DNA of 64,000 nucleotides from Planctomycetota bacterium (GTDB lineage Bacteria > Planctomycetota > Phycisphaerae > UBA1845 > PWPN01), in NCBI GenBank assembly GCA_029550525.1, contig JAKPHF010000064.1, positions 124,001-188,000 on the forward strand. The letters run 5' to 3'. Below, piece by piece: positions 61,380 to 64,000 of the stretch. The notes below the pieces were generated by a model that worked only from the letters and a program-made list of their open reading frames with translations, was not told where the DNA came from and ran no database searches. Every line of letters starts with the position of its first letter. The stretch's first letter is position 1. The translations under genes were made by a program, and so were the position numbers.

Positions 61380-63104
61380 ATGTTCGGACTGAGTCCTATC
61401 GATCTGACCATGCTCGTGCTTTATCTGGTCGGCATCACCGGCCTGGGCTTGTGGATGGGGCACAAGATCCACAGCCAGGCCGACTATTTCGTGGGGGGGC
61501 GGCGGTTCGGCAAGGTCCTGGCCATCTTCACGTCGTTTGGAGCCGGCACGCACTCCGATCAGGCGGTGAGCGTGGTCTCGAAGACTTGCGCGTCGGGCAT
61601 GTCCGGCATCTGGTATCAGTGGTGCTATTTGTTCGCCACGCCGTTTTATTGGTGGATCAATCCCATTTTCCGTCGTTGCCGAGCCCTGACCACGGGCGAT
61701 TACTTCGAAGCTCGCTACAGCCGCGGCCTGGCCACGCTGTACGTGGTCGTGGGCTTCGCCAGCATGGCCGTGACCATCGGCCTGATGCTCAAGGGTTCGG
61801 GGGCGATCATCGCCGCCACCACCGGCTCGGCCGTCAGCGAGAATCAGGCCATCCTTTTCGTGACCTTCATGCTGATTCTCTACGGCGTGTTCGGCGGCTT
61901 CAGCGCGGCGGTGGTCACCGACTTCGTTCAGGGCTGCCTGACCATCGTGTTCTCGTTTCTGCTGTTGCCGTTTGCCATTTACAAGCTGGGCGGCTTCGAG
62001 GGGCTGCATGCCGCGGTGGCCAAGGCCACGGGCGAGCGAGCGGCCGAAATGTGGAGTCTCGTCGCGCCGGGTGAGATCGGCCTGTTCTACATCGTCATGC
62101 TCGTGATCAACGGCCTGGTCGGCTTCGCTCCGCAGCCGCACGTCATGCCCATTAACAACGCGGTCAAGACGGAGCGCGAAGCCCAGGTCGGCGGCGTGTA
62201 CGGCGGGTTCATGAAGCGAGTCTGCACCGTGGCCTGGACCATGCTGGGTATGTGCGCCATCGCCATGTACCCCACGTGGAGCAAACCGGAGGAGTTTGAC
62301 CAGGCGTTCGGGACCATGGCTCGTGATCTGCTGCCCCAGGTCATGCCCGGGCTGATCGGCATCTTCCTGGCTTCGCTCCTGGCGGCGGTGATGGCGGCGT
62401 GCGATGCGTTCATGATCACCTGCGCGGGCCTGTTCACGCAGAACATCTACAAGCCCTATCTCGCTCGCGGTCGCAGCAGTGCCCACTACATCAACGTGGG
62501 CCGGGTGACCGCCGCGATCACCGTCGGCGTCGGTGTCTATCTGGCCATGAGCTTCCCCAGCGTGGTCCGCGGCCTGGAGATCTTTTGGGAAATCACGCCC
62601 ATGATGGGCATCGCCTTCTGGCTGGGGCTTTTCTGGCGGCGGGCGACCACGCCGGCGGCCTGGGCCTCCACGCTTCTGGCTTACGGTGTCCTCTATGTCA
62701 GTTGGCAGCCCTGGTTCGCCGAATGGGCGGCTGAGCACGCGAAGTTTCTCATGAATCCGGCCAAGCCCGACACCATCTACCTACCCATGCGGATGCTGGC
62801 CTGTCTGCTGACCGGCACCGTGGTCATGGTCGTGGTCAGCCTGGTCACGCGGCCCGAGGACAAGGAGAAGCTCGATCGGTTCTACGAGGTGATGCGGACG
62901 CCCGTCCAGCCCGGCGAGGTGATCGAGGCTCCCATGACGCTGCCGGTCGGGACGTTGCCTGCGCCGCAGAACAAGCTCATCAATCTGCCCAACTGGGAGA
63001 TTCAGAAACCCACGCGACGGGGCATCATCGGCTTCTTCGTGGCCTGGATCCCCGTGGCGGCGCTCATCGGCATCGTGGTCGTCCTGGTGCGGATCGGAGC
63101 GTGA
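61380..63104 (+). CDS. Sodium:solute symporter (SSS family)
   Basis: A 574-residue membrane transporter of the SSS (LeuT-fold) family with about 13-14 helices. Key blocks are the early GLGLWMGHKIHSQADYFVGG, the FGAGTHSDQAVSVVSKT loop, and the inner helices GLIGIFLASLLAAVMA. It would import a sugar or organic acid with Na+. Its position between a fucosidase gene and a DUF4434 gene suggests glycan uptake (inference). GGAG lies before the ATG, and a CTGACAACTGACAACTGAC repeat (61329-61370) is in the leader. Confidence 0.92.
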   Translation: MFGLSPIDLTMLVLYLVGITGLGLWMGHKIHSQADYFVGGRRFGKVLAIFTSFGAGTHSDQAVSVVSKTCASGMSGIWYQWCYLFATPFYWWINPIFRRCRALTTGDYFEARYSRGLATLYVVVGFASMAVTIGLMLKGSGAIIAATTGSAVSENQAILFVTFMLILYGVFGGFSAAVVTDFVQGCLTIVFSFLLLPFAIYKLGGFEGLHAAVAKATGERAAEMWSLVAPGEIGLFYIVMLVINGLVGFAPQPHVMPINNAVKTEREAQVGGVYGGFMKRVCTVAWTMLGMCAIAMYPTWSKPEEFDQAFGTMARDLLPQVMPGLIGIFLASLLAAVMAACDAFMITCAGLFTQNIYKPYLARGRSSAHYINVGRVTAAITVGVGVYLAMSFPSVVRGLEIFWEITPMMGIAFWLGLFWRRATTPAAWASTLLAYGVLYVSWQPWFAEWAAEHAKFLMNPAKPDTIYLPMRMLACLLTGTVVMVVVSLVTRPEDKEKLDRFYEVMRTPVQPGEVIEAPMTLPVGTLPAPQNKLINLPNWEIQKPTRRGIIGFFVAWIPVAALIGIVVVLVRIGA

Positions 63105-63107
63105 GCG

Positions 63108-63227
63108 GGCGGGGGGCGGGCGTCTCGCCCGCCTGCTCGCTGACGCCGGGCAAGACTCCCGATCTTGCTGAAATCGTGCCGATTAATAGGCACGACGATT
63201 TGAGGCGGGCAAGATGCCCGCCCCCCA
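63108..63227. repeat. Two GCCCGCC palindromes around an AATCGTGCC inverted repeat
   Basis: GGGGCGGGCGTCTCGCCCGCC (63108-63133) and GGCGGGCAAGATGCCCGCC (63202-63227) bracket a hairpin formed by AATCGTGCC (63173-63181) and GGCACGACGATT (63189-63200). All lie between the symporter and the DUF4434 gene. Confidence 0.6.
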
Positions 63228-63250
63228 GGTAACCCCGCAAGGAGGCTAGG

Positions 63251-64000
63251 ATGCGCCTCATCAAGCTTATCATCATTGCGGCCTTGATCGGTGCATGCGC
63301 GACTGCCAAGGCCGCTGCCGCTCGGCCCGCGGAGACGGAACGTGGCCTGCGACTGCACGGCACGTTCATTCAGTACCAACCTTGGATGATGCAACTGGAT
63401 GTTGTGGCGTGGGAACGCGAGCTGGAGGCAATGAGGCGGGCCGGCCTGCGGACGATCGTTATCCAGTGGCTCGCCCGCAACGACGGTACGTTCATGCCGG
63501 ACCCGGCCGGCGGGCTCGATCCCACGGAAACCATTCTCACGTACGCCGACCGGCATGAGATGGAGGTCTTCCTCGGCCTATTTATGGATGACGGTTGGTG
63601 GAACTGGACGCCCGCGACCGGTCTGCCCGAACGGCTTGTCGCCCGCACACGAACGACCGCGGAGCAGGCGTGGGCTCGCTACGGCCGACACGCTTCGCTG
63701 GCGGGCTGGTACATCCCGCCCGAGCCGGCCGACTCTCTGGCCTCCGAGTGTATACCGGCGTTGCGAACCTTCCTTCGCGATACGAGCGACTTGTGCAAAC
63801 GTCTGTCCGGCGGCAGAGCCGTGGCGTTCTCGCCGTTTCTGACCGGCCAGGCCGATCCACAACAGGTCGAGCGCACGTACGCGGATCTGCTGGCCGGTGC
63901 CGGCATCGACATCGTCCTATTGCAGGATGGCGTGGGGGCACGCAACTGGGATGCCACCGTTCATAGCCGAGTGGTGCCACTGTTTCGAGCTATGCGCGAC
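63251..64000 (+). CDS. Exported DUF4434-type protein (3' end cut by window)
   Basis: A 250-codon fragment, open at the right edge. It starts with a signal peptide (MRLIKLIIIAALIGACATAK) at ATG 63251, preceded by AAGGAGG. The core shows the DUF4434 opening GLRLHGTFIQYQPWMMQLD and LRTIVIQWLAR, and a TIM-barrel-like pattern. DUF4434 proteins are thought to be glycoside-hydrolase-like; catalysis here is unproven. It belongs to the glycan-degradation locus. Confidence 0.82.
   Translation, partial: MRLIKLIIIAALIGACATAKAAAARPAETERGLRLHGTFIQYQPWMMQLDVVAWERELEAMRRAGLRTIVIQWLARNDGTFMPDPAGGLDPTETILTYADRHEMEVFLGLFMDDGWWNWTPATGLPERLVARTRTTAEQAWARYGRHASLAGWYIPPEPADSLASECIPALRTFLRDTSDLCKRLSGGRAVAFSPFLTGQADPQQVERTYADLLAGAGIDIVLLQDGVGARNWDATVHSRVVPLFRAMRD

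Overview
The window is a GC-rich bacterial chromosome segment with 43 protein genes or gene fragments and no rRNA, tRNA, CRISPR array, integrase or transposase that I can see. It most likely comes from a member of the Planctomycetota. Clues are the MoxR/DUF58/BatA/VWA/DUF4159 gene set, a large membrane Ser/Thr kinase, a secreted protein with a C-terminal dockerin-like domain, exported proteins rich in TQPA-type linkers, a DUF4434 protein, an SSS-family sugar transporter next to glycosidases, and many short palindromic intergenic repeats.

Layout. 1-3054: 3' part of a PAS-rich hybrid histidine kinase. 3210-4361: Tat-exported esterase-like hydrolase. 4382-4965 (minus): MazEF toxin-antitoxin pair with a visible promoter and palindrome. 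5230-6096: coiled-coil protein. 6309-14200: FHA/TPR-like protein, membrane Ser/Thr kinase, two unknown membrane proteins and an ECF sigma factor with a Cys/His C-terminal domain. 14448-28489: a long co-directional operon of MoxR ATPase, DUF58, two VWA membrane proteins, a DUF4175-like coiled-coil protein, a DUF4159 protein and a thioredoxin-HEAT protein, preceded by a good match to an ECF-type promoter. 28990-31050 (minus): a GT-C-like membrane protein and ribosome recycling factor.

31206-48789 reads as a stress-survival island. It holds LigD and Ku (non-homologous end joining), small membrane proteins of the DUF2892 and DUF3309 types, a Zn alcohol dehydrogenase, a four-gene glycogen-to-trehalose operon (glgX, treY, treZ and a fourth GH13 enzyme), a DUF2892-SRPBCC protein, a second Zn alcohol dehydrogenase and an exported Fe/Mn superoxide dismutase.

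49131-56395 is mixed housekeeping: an iron-sulfur flavoprotein, the dockerin-bearing repeat protein, a polyprenyl diphosphate synthase, pterin dehydratase, a TlpA-like thioredoxin protein, MetF and a VanZ-like protein. 56507-64000 is a small glycan-degradation locus: a NusG-like regulator, an exported GH84-like hexosaminidase, a GH29 fucosidase, an SSS symporter and a truncated DUF4434 protein.

The most interesting points are the FHA-kinase-sigma-MoxR/VWA cluster with its matching ECF promoter and a second similar site at 52623, the Ku/LigD-trehalose-SOD island, and a modular family of intergenic repeats. Two of these repeats are bounded by 14-bp inverted termini (CGCTAAACACGTAC type), and one lies inside another repeat, flanked by a 12-bp duplication.
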